A stretch of 64,000 nucleotides of DNA, from the NCBI RefSeq assembly GCF_000835495.1, contig NW_015622544.1:2632855-2696854 (forward strand), written 5' to 3'. The stretch is from Cladophialophora immunda. Lineage: Eukaryota > Ascomycota > Eurotiomycetes > Chaetothyriales > Herpotrichiellaceae. This document shows positions 32,000 through 42,371 of the stretch, piece after piece; position 1 is the stretch's first letter; each line of letters begins with the position of its first letter. A program made the translations under genes and the position numbers. Below the pieces are notes generated by a model. That model did no database searches. It was not told where the DNA came from and saw only the letters and a list, made by a program, of their open reading frames with translations.

Positions 32000-32576
32000 G
32001 CCGATCGAAGGGTGGCTGTGTATAGATATAGACAGCAGCAATGACGATAGCAACTGCTTGAGCATCAGAAGTCTGAAGGAGAATAGCTGTATCGACTCCC
32101 CTGTGGCATGTATAATGCTGTTGAGGACTGATGCTGGGACACGGGCGATTAAATGGGAGCAGCCAGCAGTGCGGGGAACAAGCAATCAGGCAACGACCTC
32201 CTTTCGAGTGCAGGTAGTCTAACAGTAAGTGTAATAAGTAGCCTTGCTGGTGGGGCAATGCAGGGATTGATGGTTTGTCCAAAGCCGGCGTTTGTTTGGT
32301 GTGTCGAGGAGGGTTAGAACCTCGGATAGATAGATATTGCCGAGGGTCATTCAGCGTCGTCTCGATGCTCAAGACCTTCGAGGCAGTGCGAGAAAGGGCA
32401 ACTATTCAGAGTCTGCTCGAGGTTTCATGATTTCTTGATTCACAAAACTCTGGAGACGGCGCATGTCCCACAACGGGAACTAGACTATCTAATTATTTTG
32501 TAGGTGGTACTCAGGTAATGAACAGCTTGTCAAAAAATACGCATTGAATAGGATATCCTTCATTACAGTATGGATT
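32000..32576. other. promoter region of the epoxide hydrolase gene
   Basis: This stretch lies between the epoxide hydrolase start and the 3' end of the regulator gene, both on the minus strand. It holds the inverted CCTCGG pair at 32320-32345. No gene is seen. Confidence 0.45.
32320..32345. promoter_or_regulatory. inverted repeat CCTCGG-N14-CCGAGG
   Basis: CCTCGG (32320-32325) and its reverse complement CCGAGG (32340-32345) are separated by 14 bases containing gatagatagata. They lie about 320 bases upstream of the epoxide hydrolase ATG. A dyad of this core is what a dimeric zinc-cluster regulator would bind. Confidence 0.6.
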
Positions 32577-34781
32577 TCAGAGAAGACCCGCAAAAGGCTC
32601 CCAACTAGAGGCAAAATCAGCTGTTTCACAGTCGAATCCAGGATCAGGCGGTTCCGAGTACCACAAAAGCGCCTGGAGCCCTGCCTGCGTGTCATTTGTC
32701 TGCTCAAAGGAAGATACGGCGGTTGAGTCTGTCGTTGCAGTCCAATCGTTGTGTCCGACGTGCGTACCAAGAAAAGGTAATGGAGGAGCTAGAACAGAAA
32801 CCGGTCGCTGAGATGATGCTGGGGTTGTAGGCCGGGGTTCCCTCTGACTTCCTCCATACTCGAGAGATTGAGACTGTCGATCTAGTCTTGTTGCAGCAGC
32901 TGTGAGAAAATTGGTTGCATAGGCAGCGTAGGAATGCATGTCTCTTATGCTAGTCAATATTTCGAGACACGTCTGGAGGCGACGACAACTTTGAGTTCGC
33001 ATTTGCTCGTTGTCTGATGTTGTATCGCAGAGAGCCGTCACCGTCCCTTGAAGCATGAATGTTATTCCTTGCGTGGGCAAGAAGCAGACAGTATCAAGGC
33101 TCTGAAACTCCTCCAATATTGAGAATATCGCATTTGCAGCGTGTCGGGCTCTACGTTGGGAGATCTTCTCTGATGGGGCCAACTCCCGCTGGGCTGGTAG
33201 AGGGTATGGCCGGTGTAATGCACACACCAGCGCATAATAAAAGAGATTCAAAATGCCGCAGTGAAGCACCAGGACGTCCTCTCCGGGGTCGAAGTGTAGC
33301 GATAGGGGCGTTCGAAACCTCAACTTCTCCGGCAGTTTTTTGATCCATTTGTCAAGGACTTCCGAGCACGTCTCCACGGAATGTAGAGTCGTGATCAAAG
33401 GTTTAGGCACCAAAACAAGGGCAATCATATGAGTGCTCCCCAATTTTGGCGTCACTACCGTATATCTCGCCTTGAAAACCTCCTGTGTATGATGACTGAG
33501 TTCCAACTGTGCCCGGAATACTTCAGCCAGCCGAACCTGTTGATCTAGGTCTCGCAGAAGTGCACAGTTCTGGAGCAGCTCGCAGATTTTGTCTGAAGCA
33601 GGGTGAATGTCAAAGTCTTCAACAACTGGTTGCGATATTTCACAGACTTCGGCTGCAATTATTGGCCATTGTCGAAGTCCCAAAGAGAGAGTTCGATCGC
33701 GCATGTACAGAGACCACCATATTCGTTTCCGAAGGGACCGGTGCTTGGGAGGAAGATTCAACGAATCTGGGACCTCTTTGTTGAGGCCTAGCAGGCAAGC
33801 GATGTTGTAGGCAATAGATATCCAGTGGCGTAAATGTTTTACCTCGTCGCCCCGTTCTTGCCAACTTGTCATGAGGATCAATGCTTGGACGATCACCAAT
33901 CGGTCTGCCTCGCAGTCGAAGTCGTAAAGGAGCCTCGCACGCTCTGCTAGCTCTCTTCGCAGTGCCATGCGGTTAGGATAACCAGCCTCCATCACGTACT
34001 GTGCATCGACGTATGGCGACGCCGCCAATAACATGGCCTGAAACAGCATCAGACTCACTGTACCCTCTTTCCCGCCGGTCGCCACTGCTTGGAGAACAGG
34101 ATGGAGATCAACAAGGGGGAGATGAGGGTGAACGAATTCGACATAGCGAATTAACAGCGCCTGTAGCAGTCTCGGTGGAGGGATCTCGAAAGCTTTCTGC
34201 TTCTGTAGGAATTCCGCGTACCTGTACGTCCGTTGCGAGCGCGTCGGAGAGGCAAATGCAGGTAGCAAGCTCTGAAGGTCTTTGAAAGCGTCGTCGTCTT
34301 GGTTGGAATGCTTTCTCCTCTCTCTACATTCACACAGTGGTACTTCAAGACCCTTGTTGAGTAAATCGCCAGTGAAATCGGGAAAGAGGTCTTCGTTTGA
34401 ATCAGGGACAGGATGGCCATCTTCAGGGCTAGTCGTCGACAAGGATGGGGCTTCGTTGGCAGTCGCAGGTCCAAGGACATCCTCGCTCATTTGAATATTT
34501 GTCGCTAGCACACTCGGCACGTCGTGGACTGGGCTCCAGCTGGCCGAATCGTTCACAGAAGGATTGGTTGGATTGGTCGTAACCGATTTTGTCCTGGAGC
34601 CACGACCAGTGCCTCGCCGCCGCCTTGGACCCGACTCAACACAGTCTAGATCATCCAGGGTACAATTCGTGCATCTGCCCTTTCGCAGAACAATGTCACA
34701 GCGGACTTTTCGAGTGCGACAGCGCTCACACGCCTTCGATGCTCTGTGTTTCAGGACCTTCGCAGGGGCCACTGTTGTCAT
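32577..34781 (-). CDS. Zn2Cys6 transcription factor, Ctf1/FarB-like
   Basis: A single exon gives 734 residues from the ATG at 34781; the frame is open to 34829 upstream. The binuclear zinc cluster is C-x2-C-x6-C-x8-C-x2-C-x6-C within KACERCRTRKVRCD and CTNCTLDDLDC, followed by a basic run (GPRRRRGTGRG). The central fungal transcription-factor domain starts near VEFVHPHLPLVDLHPVL and includes RKRIWWSLYMRDRTLSLGLRQWP. The cluster sequence, with an ASKACxxCRxRKVRCD lead-in, resembles cutinase transcription factor 1 and the Far regulators, which bind CCTCGG. It sits in the middle of the oxidative cluster and its own upstream region has such a site, so it probably controls the cluster and itself. 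Confidence 0.92.
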   Translation of the reverse strand: MTTVAPAKVLKHRASKACERCRTRKVRCDIVLRKGRCTNCTLDDLDCVESGPRRRRGTGRGSRTKSVTTNPTNPSVNDSASWSPVHDVPSVLATNIQMSEDVLGPATANEAPSLSTTSPEDGHPVPDSNEDLFPDFTGDLLNKGLEVPLCECRERRKHSNQDDDAFKDLQSLLPAFASPTRSQRTYRYAEFLQKQKAFEIPPPRLLQALLIRYVEFVHPHLPLVDLHPVLQAVATGGKEGTVSLMLFQAMLLAASPYVDAQYVMEAGYPNRMALRRELAERARLLYDFDCEADRLVIVQALILMTSWQERGDEVKHLRHWISIAYNIACLLGLNKEVPDSLNLPPKHRSLRKRIWWSLYMRDRTLSLGLRQWPIIAAEVCEISQPVVEDFDIHPASDKICELLQNCALLRDLDQQVRLAEVFRAQLELSHHTQEVFKARYTVVTPKLGSTHMIALVLVPKPLITTLHSVETCSEVLDKWIKKLPEKLRFRTPLSLHFDPGEDVLVLHCGILNLFYYALVCALHRPYPLPAQRELAPSEKISQRRARHAANAIFSILEEFQSLDTVCFLPTQGITFMLQGTVTALCDTTSDNEQMRTQSCRRLQTCLEILTSIRDMHSYAAYATNFLTAAATRLDRQSQSLEYGGSQREPRPTTPASSQRPVSVLAPPLPFLGTHVGHNDWTATTDSTAVSSFEQTNDTQAGLQALLWYSEPPDPGFDCETADFASSWEPFAGLL

Positions 34782-34993
34782 GCTGGGCGATCTTAGATAG
34801 GACAGCGTAAAAGTTATGAACAGGCACAAGTCATCGGGAGCATCGTTATAACGCTAGGAACTGGCTGGCTTTTGAAAGCATCCGAAGCGCGGGGTAGCAA
34901 TCTGGGCACTATCCCCACTATTAGTATAGCCTCACCATTATCAGGGAGCTGACTAAGTCGATAGCGATCTATTGGTGTTTCACCATAGTCTTA

Positions 34994-34999
34994 CCTCGG
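34994..34999. promoter_or_regulatory. CCTCGG site upstream of the regulator gene
   Basis: A single CCTCGG lies about 210 bases before the regulator ATG, in the 272-base gap between the regulator and the monooxygenase gene. Autoregulation is an inference. Confidence 0.45.
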
Positions 35000-35053
35000 C
35001 TAGGCCATTACGGCCGTGCGGAAGGAATTCTATATGAGGTTAGTATGGTAGAT

Positions 35054-36826
35054 CTATTCTATATCCCATGCGTCGTCCTCGTCGTTACGAATGTATCCCA
35101 CTGCCAAATCCTCCACCCCAGACTTGGTTTCACTTATGGTCAATCCATTCCCCAGAAATGCAAACATATTCCCTGGGTCCTCATAGATAATGTCGTAATG
35201 CTCGAATCGAGGGGTTTTCATATACTTGAGGTGATGCAACAGACTGCCGGGCCAGATGTATATTCGGCCATCAGGCTTGTTATCCTGGTGAACAATTAGA
35301 GACCCGTATTTGGAATGTGAATATCGCCAACAACTGACCTTATACCAGCTCCTGCAGTTCTCTGCCCAGACCGAGTTCTTCTTGTGCCATGCGTCCATGA
35401 AGAGGTTCATCTGATCGGTGACGTCGATCTTGGGCATTATCGCCTTGATCCGATCCTCTTGCATTTTGCGGCATATCTGCATGATGTATTCGACCTGAAC
35501 GTCGTGACTGGGTAGGGCGCATCCTTGACCCCAGTTCCCGCGAGGTCCATTGACGACAAAGTAGTTCGGGAACCCTGGTGAGGCTATCGAGGCGTACACA
35601 TTCGGCTCGCCATCCTGTATCACTTTCCCATTGACACCCCTGATTGTAAAGTGAGGTAAGAATTGGATGTTAAAGCCCGTTGCACAAGCGATAATGTCCG
35701 CTCCATGCTCGACGCCGTCCTTTGTCACTATTCCGTTTCGTGTAACCTTGATAATTTCTTCAAATACCGGCTTGACATTTCCCTGCGTGAGAGCCTCGAG
35801 GTACCCTTCGCCCGGAGTTAAGCGACGGCAGCCGGGGCTCCATTCTGGAATCAAATGTTTCTTGAGTTCCTCATGTCCAGGCCCTATCTTTTCAGCCATT
35901 GATTTCTGCATGACTGTTTTGGCTTGAAGATTTGCTTCGCTGCCTCGGTAAAAGGCGTGGAAGCCGCCCACAACCGCCCTCTCGATCGCACGTCGGTATT
36001 CCAAATGGTAGGCGGGATCATTTCTGAACTTGTCCTTTTCCTTCTGCGTATAGAGGTGTTTCCCAGCTGCTCGAGGGTCCATGGCGTTATCGTCTGCCTC
36101 TTTATTGGATATACCCGATCCAATCTGTGGACCTATGTAGGTCTGGTTCCTCATAAACACCGCCACACTTTTGGCAGTTTCAGCAAATTTGGGGACCATC
36201 TGGATAGCGCTGGAACCGGTGCCGATGACAGCGACTCTTTTACTTTGCCAGCTGAGATCTTGCGGCCAGTTTGCTGAATGTGCCAAAACACCAGTGAAGT
36301 CTTCTAGACCTTCAATGTTTGGCCACTTCCATCTGTTGAGAATGCCGGTGCCGTTCACAAGTATATCACATGAATCAGTGAACATCGAACCGTCTTTCCG
36401 GCACAATTGAACCATCCATTTGTCGCCGTCCCACGTACACGCTGTCACTTCTGTGTTGAGGACGGCGTACTTTTCGACCCCATAAGTCCGAGCAAACCGG
36501 AGAAAGTACTCTTGTATCTCATCGCTGTAGCTATAGTAGCCGCTCCAGTCTGGATTTGGGAACCACGGGAACGTATACGTATGTGCAGGAATGTCGCAAG
36601 CACAGCCAGGGTACCGGTTCTCGTACCATGTGCCTCCAATCTGGTCGTTCTTTTCATAACACACGAGCGTATAAGCTTTCAGGAACTTCTCGGCTTTGTG
36701 GGCAAACAGCATTCCCGAAGCTCCCATACCGACGTGGATGATCTTTATTGGTCGAGGGGTGCATTGTGGAAAATCAGGCACCTCGTCAGGAAGAATGCCG
36801 TTTTCTGGCTCTGTGATGTGTGGCAT
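35054..36826 (-). CDS. Baeyer-Villiger monooxygenase (flavin-binding, class B)
   Basis: A single exon encodes 590 residues from the ATG at 36826 (MPHITEPENG). It carries the FAD-binding GMGASG motif near residue 34, the family hallmark FTGVLAHSANWP (FxGxxxHxxxWP) near residue 180, and the NADPH-binding GTGSSA near residue 200. The ATG signature ACATGFN lies in the C-terminal half. Such enzymes insert one oxygen next to a ketone to form an ester or lactone, using NADPH and O2. No signal peptide or membrane anchor is evident. The gene faces the same way as the epoxide hydrolase, regulator and alcohol dehydrogenase genes. Two CCGAGG sites and a TATA-like box precede it. Confidence 0.95.
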   Translation of the reverse strand: MPHITEPENGILPDEVPDFPQCTPRPIKIIHVGMGASGMLFAHKAEKFLKAYTLVCYEKNDQIGGTWYENRYPGCACDIPAHTYTFPWFPNPDWSGYYSYSDEIQEYFLRFARTYGVEKYAVLNTEVTACTWDGDKWMVQLCRKDGSMFTDSCDILVNGTGILNRWKWPNIEGLEDFTGVLAHSANWPQDLSWQSKRVAVIGTGSSAIQMVPKFAETAKSVAVFMRNQTYIGPQIGSGISNKEADDNAMDPRAAGKHLYTQKEKDKFRNDPAYHLEYRRAIERAVVGGFHAFYRGSEANLQAKTVMQKSMAEKIGPGHEELKKHLIPEWSPGCRRLTPGEGYLEALTQGNVKPVFEEIIKVTRNGIVTKDGVEHGADIIACATGFNIQFLPHFTIRGVNGKVIQDGEPNVYASIASPGFPNYFVVNGPRGNWGQGCALPSHDVQVEYIMQICRKMQEDRIKAIMPKIDVTDQMNLFMDAWHKKNSVWAENCRSWYKVSCWRYSHSKYGSLIVHQDNKPDGRIYIWPGSLLHHLKYMKTPRFEHYDIIYEDPGNMFAFLGNGLTISETKSGVEDLAVGYIRNDEDDAWDIE

Positions 36827-36880
36827 TGTGGACTTGCAAAAGTGTGTACGCTTTCTGTCAGTTCGCGTATGAAAGATCAA

Positions 36881-36890
36881 TTATTATATA
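36881..36890 (-). promoter_or_regulatory. TATA-like box of the monooxygenase gene
   Basis: Read on the minus strand this is TATATAATAA, about 55-65 bases before the ATG at 36826. Confidence 0.35.
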
Positions 36891-36966
36891 GGCCATCACT
36901 CGTGATTTAAATGAGGCTTTGGCCTGTATAAAATGGGCCCGCGTTACAACTACCCCGAAGTCATAT

Positions 36967-37071
36967 CCGAGGAATCATCGCACAGGACATGAGATGGATA
37001 CGTCAGCCTTGGGAGCCATTGAAAGATTCGAGATCATACCGGCTCTTCGGAAGATCGAAATAGACCCGAGG
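36967..37071. promoter_or_regulatory. two CCGAGG sites upstream of the monooxygenase
   Basis: CCGAGG occurs at 36967-36972 and 37066-37071, about 140 and 240 bases upstream of the monooxygenase ATG. Both share the context CCGAGGAAT. Confidence 0.5.
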
Positions 37072-37372
37072 AATATATTCACCAATGGTAACTTGCGCCA
37101 GAGATTCCAGGACCTCGATTAGCCACCAAACTTCTTGCCGTTACTACCAGCACTGCATTAGGTGACAGCAATTTACAAAGGTTATACGAACGCCCCAGAT
37201 ACACAAGGGACTTTCTCACGTGTGGGACAACATATCATCGTAGAAAAGCAGAAGTCACTTTGTTTTAAGGCGTTTTGGATTTTTTTGAGCTGGCTATACA
37301 ACTATCATCAATTCCCACTGGGTTATGTGAAGTATCTGCAGACGTCATACACATGAAACTACACATGTATGA

Positions 37373-38633
37373 CTACTGTCCAGCTTTCAGTTTAGGTGAG
37401 ATGAGAATTTTGATGTGATCATCCTTATGATTGATCAGCTCTTCGAGGCCGGAAGAGACGAGGTCTTCCAAGGCAATCCGCTTTGTGACCATCTGCTTAT
37501 ATGCTGGGAACTTGTCTTGTGTGTATCAGCGTAAGCTGCACCTGCAATAACATCTCAAGACGTACCATTTCTGACCAGTTCCATGACTTCGCTGAAGTCC
37601 TTGTCATTGTAACAGCAACAACTGGCAATTTTGATCTCCTTCAGAAAAAAGGGTCTAAAGTTGACACTGAACTGTTGACTAACGTTATTTGTGGACGAAA
37701 ATTGATATCGGTCTTGCTTACCGGCTTTTCCCACTGAGCGATATTGACATAGGTTCCTTTGAAACTGAGCGCATCGAGCCCTGCATCCATTGCCACTTGC
37801 ACACCGGCGCAGTCAAAAACAACATCGACACCTTTGTTATCAGTTCTCTGGCGACAAACATCCCCTACGTTCTCCGATCTGGGGTCGATGATTCTCTCCA
37901 CCAGGTCCTTTGCAGTCAAGGATCGTTTCGCCGTGGGCTCACTGAGTAGAATTTGTTTGACACCACACGCTCGCAGGTTGGATATCAATGCGATTCCGAT
38001 AGGTCCGGCACCGAGAATGAGGATGCTTTTGCCTTCCAAGCCAACACCAGCTTGCTGTGTTGCGTGATAACCAACCACTAGCGGCTCGATTAGGGCCGCA
38101 AAATCGAGACTCACATTCTCGGGGAGAGGGTGGACGTGGTCAGAATTGACGGTCACAAACTCTGCCAGCCCTCCGCCGCAACTGCCTCCGTTGTTACCGA
38201 TGAATGCAAGCTTGTCGCACAAGTGGTCGTAGCCAGAGGTGCACGAAAGGCACTTCCGGCACTGGACATGAGGATCCACCATGACTGGCTGGCCCTCCTT
38301 CAAGTTCGAGCCAGGAGGTGCAGTCTTGACACGGCCACAAAACTCATGTCCTATCGTGACGGGCATAGTCCCTCCCGTCAAGGGGTCGGGGCGGTCTTTG
38401 GTGGGAATACCAAATGGGCCTGCGAGTGACACTTAGTATGCGTGCGCCGGTTGCACTCTTCATTCTCGTATTATTTGATATCAGACTCGCGTACCGGCAA
38501 GGTATTCGTGTAAGTCAGTCCCGCAGATGCCACACCATTCCACTTCAATCAGACATTCACCAGGACCGGGCTCCGGCACGGGAATGCTCTCGATGCGAAC
38601 GTCTCGTCGGCCATGGTATCGAGCGGCTCTCAT
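37373..38633 (-). CDS. zinc-dependent medium-chain alcohol dehydrogenase (butanediol/sorbitol dehydrogenase-like)
   Basis: Four exons (38495-38633, 37722-38419, 37566-37671, 37373-37515) join across introns of 75, 50 and 50 bases to give 361 residues. The catalytic zinc site is visible as [12 protein letters not shown] and GHEFCG, and the structural zinc site as [15 protein letters not shown]. The Rossmann motif GAGPIG lies near residue 180. The enzyme should oxidise a secondary alcohol or vicinal diol to a ketone with NAD(P)+. Its place beside an epoxide hydrolase and a Baeyer-Villiger monooxygenase suggests that it makes the ketone the monooxygenase uses. The last acceptor is AAG rather than CAG, chosen because it restores the family C-terminus. 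Confidence 0.92.
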
Positions 38634-39145
38634 GTTGTATCAGCCTATTCTCTCATCTAACATCTGGAGTGGACGCGGACAAAGACACACACTTATGCTG
38701 AGGCCAAGGCTCGTTCCTATTCATTGTCTTTCGACAGCCTCGGATACAGTTGTCGGTAATAGGAGAAATCTTTCGCCGCCTCCGTGCGAGGATCCACAGT
38801 TGCAAGCATTTCCTGACTACCAGAACTTTGCCAGTGCCATCTTAGGATCAACACTTGTAGTATACCTAGGTAGAACAGGTATCTAGTGTAAGGTTCTGAT
38901 AAGTCCTCGGCACTGGTATAGACAAGTCGCCTTAAGTACGCTAAATGCTTTATGCTTACAAATGTTGGTGCAAGCATATTCAAGGCAACAAGAAAACAAA
39001 CAAACTCTCCTTTCTTAAGGGCGGTTACATATCTACATCTCAGACAAAGCTTTATATGGATGAAATATGATCATCGCATGTCCTCGCCTGCATTACGTTT
39101 GACTGACGATACTCCACCACCGCGTGAACATCGGCGGTTACCACA
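38634..39145. other. bidirectional promoter of the alcohol and aldehyde dehydrogenase genes
   Basis: A 512-base divergent promoter with two CCTCGG sites (38738, 38905) and a TATA-like tttatatgg at 39051. No gene is seen. Confidence 0.5.
38738..38910. promoter_or_regulatory. two CCTCGG sites in the divergent ADH/ALDH promoter
   Basis: CCTCGG lies at 38738-38743 and 38905-38910, near the middle of the divergent promoter, placed to serve both genes. Confidence 0.5.
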
Positions 39146-40761
39146 ATGGGATCCTATACTGTTCCCCGGTTACATTTCACAGATGATTTCCGTCACTCGA
39201 TCAATGGACAACTCCGGACTAGCAGGGAGAAGCGACGTGGAATCAACCCTGCAACTGAAGAACCCAATCCCGAGGTGCCGGTTGCGACACACGACGATGT
39301 CGATGACGCGGTGGCTGCAGCCAGAAATGCGTTTGCCAGCTGGTCAAAACAGTCTTACGCGACGCGGCGGACTGCCATTCATCGGTTCGCAGATGCGATC
39401 GAGTCGTATCAAGAAGACTTTGCAACGCTGTTGACGAGGGAGCAGGGGAAGCCAGTAAGACTCGTCACCCAACGCCAGTCATGACTGGCTGGAATATACA
39501 CTGAAACCCCCAGGTCCGGTTCGCCGCGGCCGAGATTCAGGACGGGATACGATGGCTCCGCGAGTTGAGCAATCTAGAACTCCCAGAGCAAGTTGTTGTC
39601 CAAGATGAAGAGAAAGGAAAGAAGACCATCGTCCGGTATACCCCACTTGGTGTTGCCGTTGGCATTATCCCATGGAACTTCCCCGTGCTGTTGGCATGTG
39701 GGAAACTCGCGCCGGCATTGATAACGGGCAACACTATCATCATCAAGCCTTCTCCGTTCACTCCCTACAGCGACTTGAAACTAGGCGAGCTCGCTCAAGC
39801 GTTCTTCCCCCCGGGCGTCGTCCAGGTCCTTAGCGGTGACGATCTTCTTGGACCGTGGCTGACTGCGCATCCTGGAGTCGACAAAATTAGCTTCACCGGA
39901 TCTACTGCTACCGGCAAGGCCGTCATGGCCACCGCAGCAAGAACTTTGAAGAGAGTTACTCTCGAGCTGTAAGTAGTATTCCCCTTGGGGGTTGGGTCAT
40001 TGGCTTATGTGGTGGGTTAGAGGCGGAAAGGACCCGGCCATTGTCTGTAAAGACGTGAACGTAAAAGAAGTGGCTGAGAAAGTAAGTCTGTCGTCTCCTA
40101 AAAATACTTTAGCTAATCTCTCTAGATTGCGACTCTTGCATTCTTCAACTCTGGCCAGGTGTGCGTGGCCATTAAACGCATATATGTCCACGAAGATATC
40201 TACAAAGAGTTTCGCAAGTATCTTGCTGAATTCACGAAATTGATCAAGAGTGGAGAAGGAGGCCAGAAAGACGTCTTCCTGGGCCCAATGCAAAATAAAA
40301 TGCAGTACGAGAAGGTGAAGAGTTTCTTCACCGACATCACACCCTCTAAATGGACGGTCATAGCTGGTGGTGAAGCCACTAAGCCGGGTTCTGGATATTT
40401 CATTACGCCTACAATAATTGACAAGCCGCCAGAGAGCTCGCGTATCGTCACGGAGGAGCCATTCGGTCCAATACTACCACTATTGACTTGGAATTCGGAG
40501 AGAAATGTGATTGAACGAGCTAACAACACGAAGATGGGGCTTGGAGCGTCGGTGTGGTCTAACAACCTGGAAGAAGCTACTCACATTGCACGCCAGTTAG
40601 AAGCCGGCAGTGTATGGATCAATGCCCATCAAGAAGGAGACCCAATGGCGCCATTTGGTGGGCACAAGGAAAGCGGGTTGGGTTATGAATGGGGACTTGG
40701 AGGTTTGAAGTCATACTGTAACGCTCAGAGCCTGTTTTTGAAGACACGGGTGGACGGGTAG
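39146..40761 (+). CDS. aldehyde dehydrogenase (NAD(P)+-dependent)
   Basis: Four exons (39146-39454, 39514-39968, 40021-40081, 40126-40761) give 486 residues; the introns are 59, 52 and 44 bases. The family motifs are IIPWNFPV (cofactor and catalytic Asn), SFTGSTATGK, the general base in VTLELGGKDP (split by intron 2), and the nucleophile in FNSGQVCVAIKR, with EEPFGPILP later. The enzyme oxidises an aldehyde to a carboxylic acid. In the cluster it could finish oxidation of an omega-hydroxy acid after lactone opening. It is transcribed divergently from the alcohol dehydrogenase. Confidence 0.95.
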
Positions 40762-41064
40762 AAAGCTGAGTCAATCACGACATATACTATAGAAGGAAAG
40801 CTTGTTACAGTATAATTATGTAACCACTGCAAAGCCCTCACTGACTCGTGAACCCTTTCATAACTAAACTCAGATGGAACTCATTAATATTAAGGGTTGA
40901 GCACAAGAGAGGTAATCCCATTCACGCCACAGACTCGTCAAAGCGTAGAATTAGTCAAGGAATGATCACAATCGTGACGTCGTCATTCTCATCATCAAGG
41001 ATTCGATACGGCTTCGTCAAATTCTTTCTTCGATGCACCTGACTTCGGCTTGCGTAGCTCAAAG
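40762..41064. other. convergent spacer inside the cluster
   Basis: About 300 bases between the convergent aldehyde dehydrogenase and beta-propeller genes. No CCTCGG-type site and no gene are seen. Confidence 0.45.
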
Positions 41065-42371
41065 TTAAGAATGGTCGATTGGCGACGGCCCCACTCCGAT
41101 ATCTATTGTATAGACATAAAGTGGTTTCTGTATGTAGTTTGAGCCGTTATTGAAAGGGATCCCTCGGTTGAGCTGTGCTGCTGGCATCCATAGTTTTCCA
41201 TTCGTGTCGATCCACATTGCGTCTATCCATAGGAGTCGAGAGTCCTGGATGACTGGAGGTAGGATGATGTTAGCTATCGAGTGGCACGAGATGGGAGGAA
41301 GAGGAATAACTAACGAATTGTCGAGGTGCCATTTGGTGCTATCTTGATAATCGCCTGCCGATTCGTATCGCTGTTGTAGATATTTCCTTCGGCGTCAATG
41401 GCTGTACCTCCTGTGGACGGGGTCAGAGCGTACGCCTCGGGATATTGAGAAAGCACACTGGCGAGAGTGGAATTGTAGAACGCGTCATTGAGGTAATGTG
41501 TCTCAATCCGTGACATGCCTCCTTCACAAGGCTGGTAGTAGTAGTGATTCCCATCTGGAGAGACCTCGTGCTGGTCTGCATAGACATAGAGATATCCACC
41601 AGTTGGTCCGTTGACTAGCTTGCCCTCGGCCGAAACAGGCATAAAGCCTTTGGTGGTAGGATCGTCTTCCAGGACTCGCCTGGCTTCACCACTGTCGAGA
41701 TCAAGAACGATGAGAGCTGGTGCGCCGGCATCAGTGATGTACGCAAACCCGGCAGAGGGATTGAAGCGTATGTCGTCGATTAGACTCGTGGCAAGAGAGA
41801 CATCTGTAATTACATATCGTCAGTGTCCAGAAGCAGCCACATTTACCTCTACACATTCACGAGGAGGGCTTTGACTTTCGGCAGCGATTTCCAAGTCACC
41901 AGGCACAAAGGACTCGTTGGAAGCCGAGCACTCACTCCCAAGATTGTAAACTCTGGCCACGGTGTTTGTGGTCAGATTGACCTGGACAAGCTTCGGGCCA
42001 TCAGGCAAGATGACGGGCTCCCCAAAGCCAGGTGAACCGGTATCTACCAACCACAAGGTTCCATCTGGACCAATACGCTGAGAATTGGTCCGGATTAGAT
42101 GTGTTGCCGGATCTTTTCCAGCGGCGTAAGAGTTCCATTCGGCGTTGGGATACGGTGTCGGGTCGCTGTTGTTGTGCCATTCGGCGACCTGGGGCCCAGT
42201 CGAGCCATCAATTCGAGCATACAGAAGGAAGAGACGACCGTCAGGAGTGGTGCTGACGCCATTGACGGGATGCTGAAGTGTCAGTGCAACGTTCAGCCTT
42301 GGATCTTGTGCGACACAGCCTGTAAAGGCGAGTCCGAGAGAAATATAAGCACTGAGCGGTAGTGACTTCAT
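41065..42371 (-). CDS. secreted MRJP/yellow-like (SMP30-type) beta-propeller, possible lactonase
   Basis: Exons 41936-42371, 41315-41803 and 41065-41252 join across 132- and 62-base introns to give 370 residues. The N-terminus MKSLPLSAYISLGLAFTGCVA is a signal peptide, and NNS, NES and NGT sites suggest N-glycosylation. Propeller signatures include TPDGRLFLLYARIDG, DGTLWLVDTG, LIDDIRFNPSAGFAYITDAG and DSRLLWIDAMWID. Fungal members of this family are related in fold to gluconolactonases. A lactone-opening role downstream of the monooxygenase is attractive, but the secretion signal would place it outside the cell, and members of this family often lack shown activity. The gene diverges from the LTB4DH-type reductase and shares a promoter. 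Confidence 0.85.

Larger units (their letters stand above)
36827..37372. other. promoter region of the Baeyer-Villiger monooxygenase gene
   Basis: This region holds the monooxygenase promoter and the 3' end of the alcohol dehydrogenase gene. It contains two CCGAGG sites and an AT-rich box near 36881-36890. No gene is seen. Confidence 0.45.
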
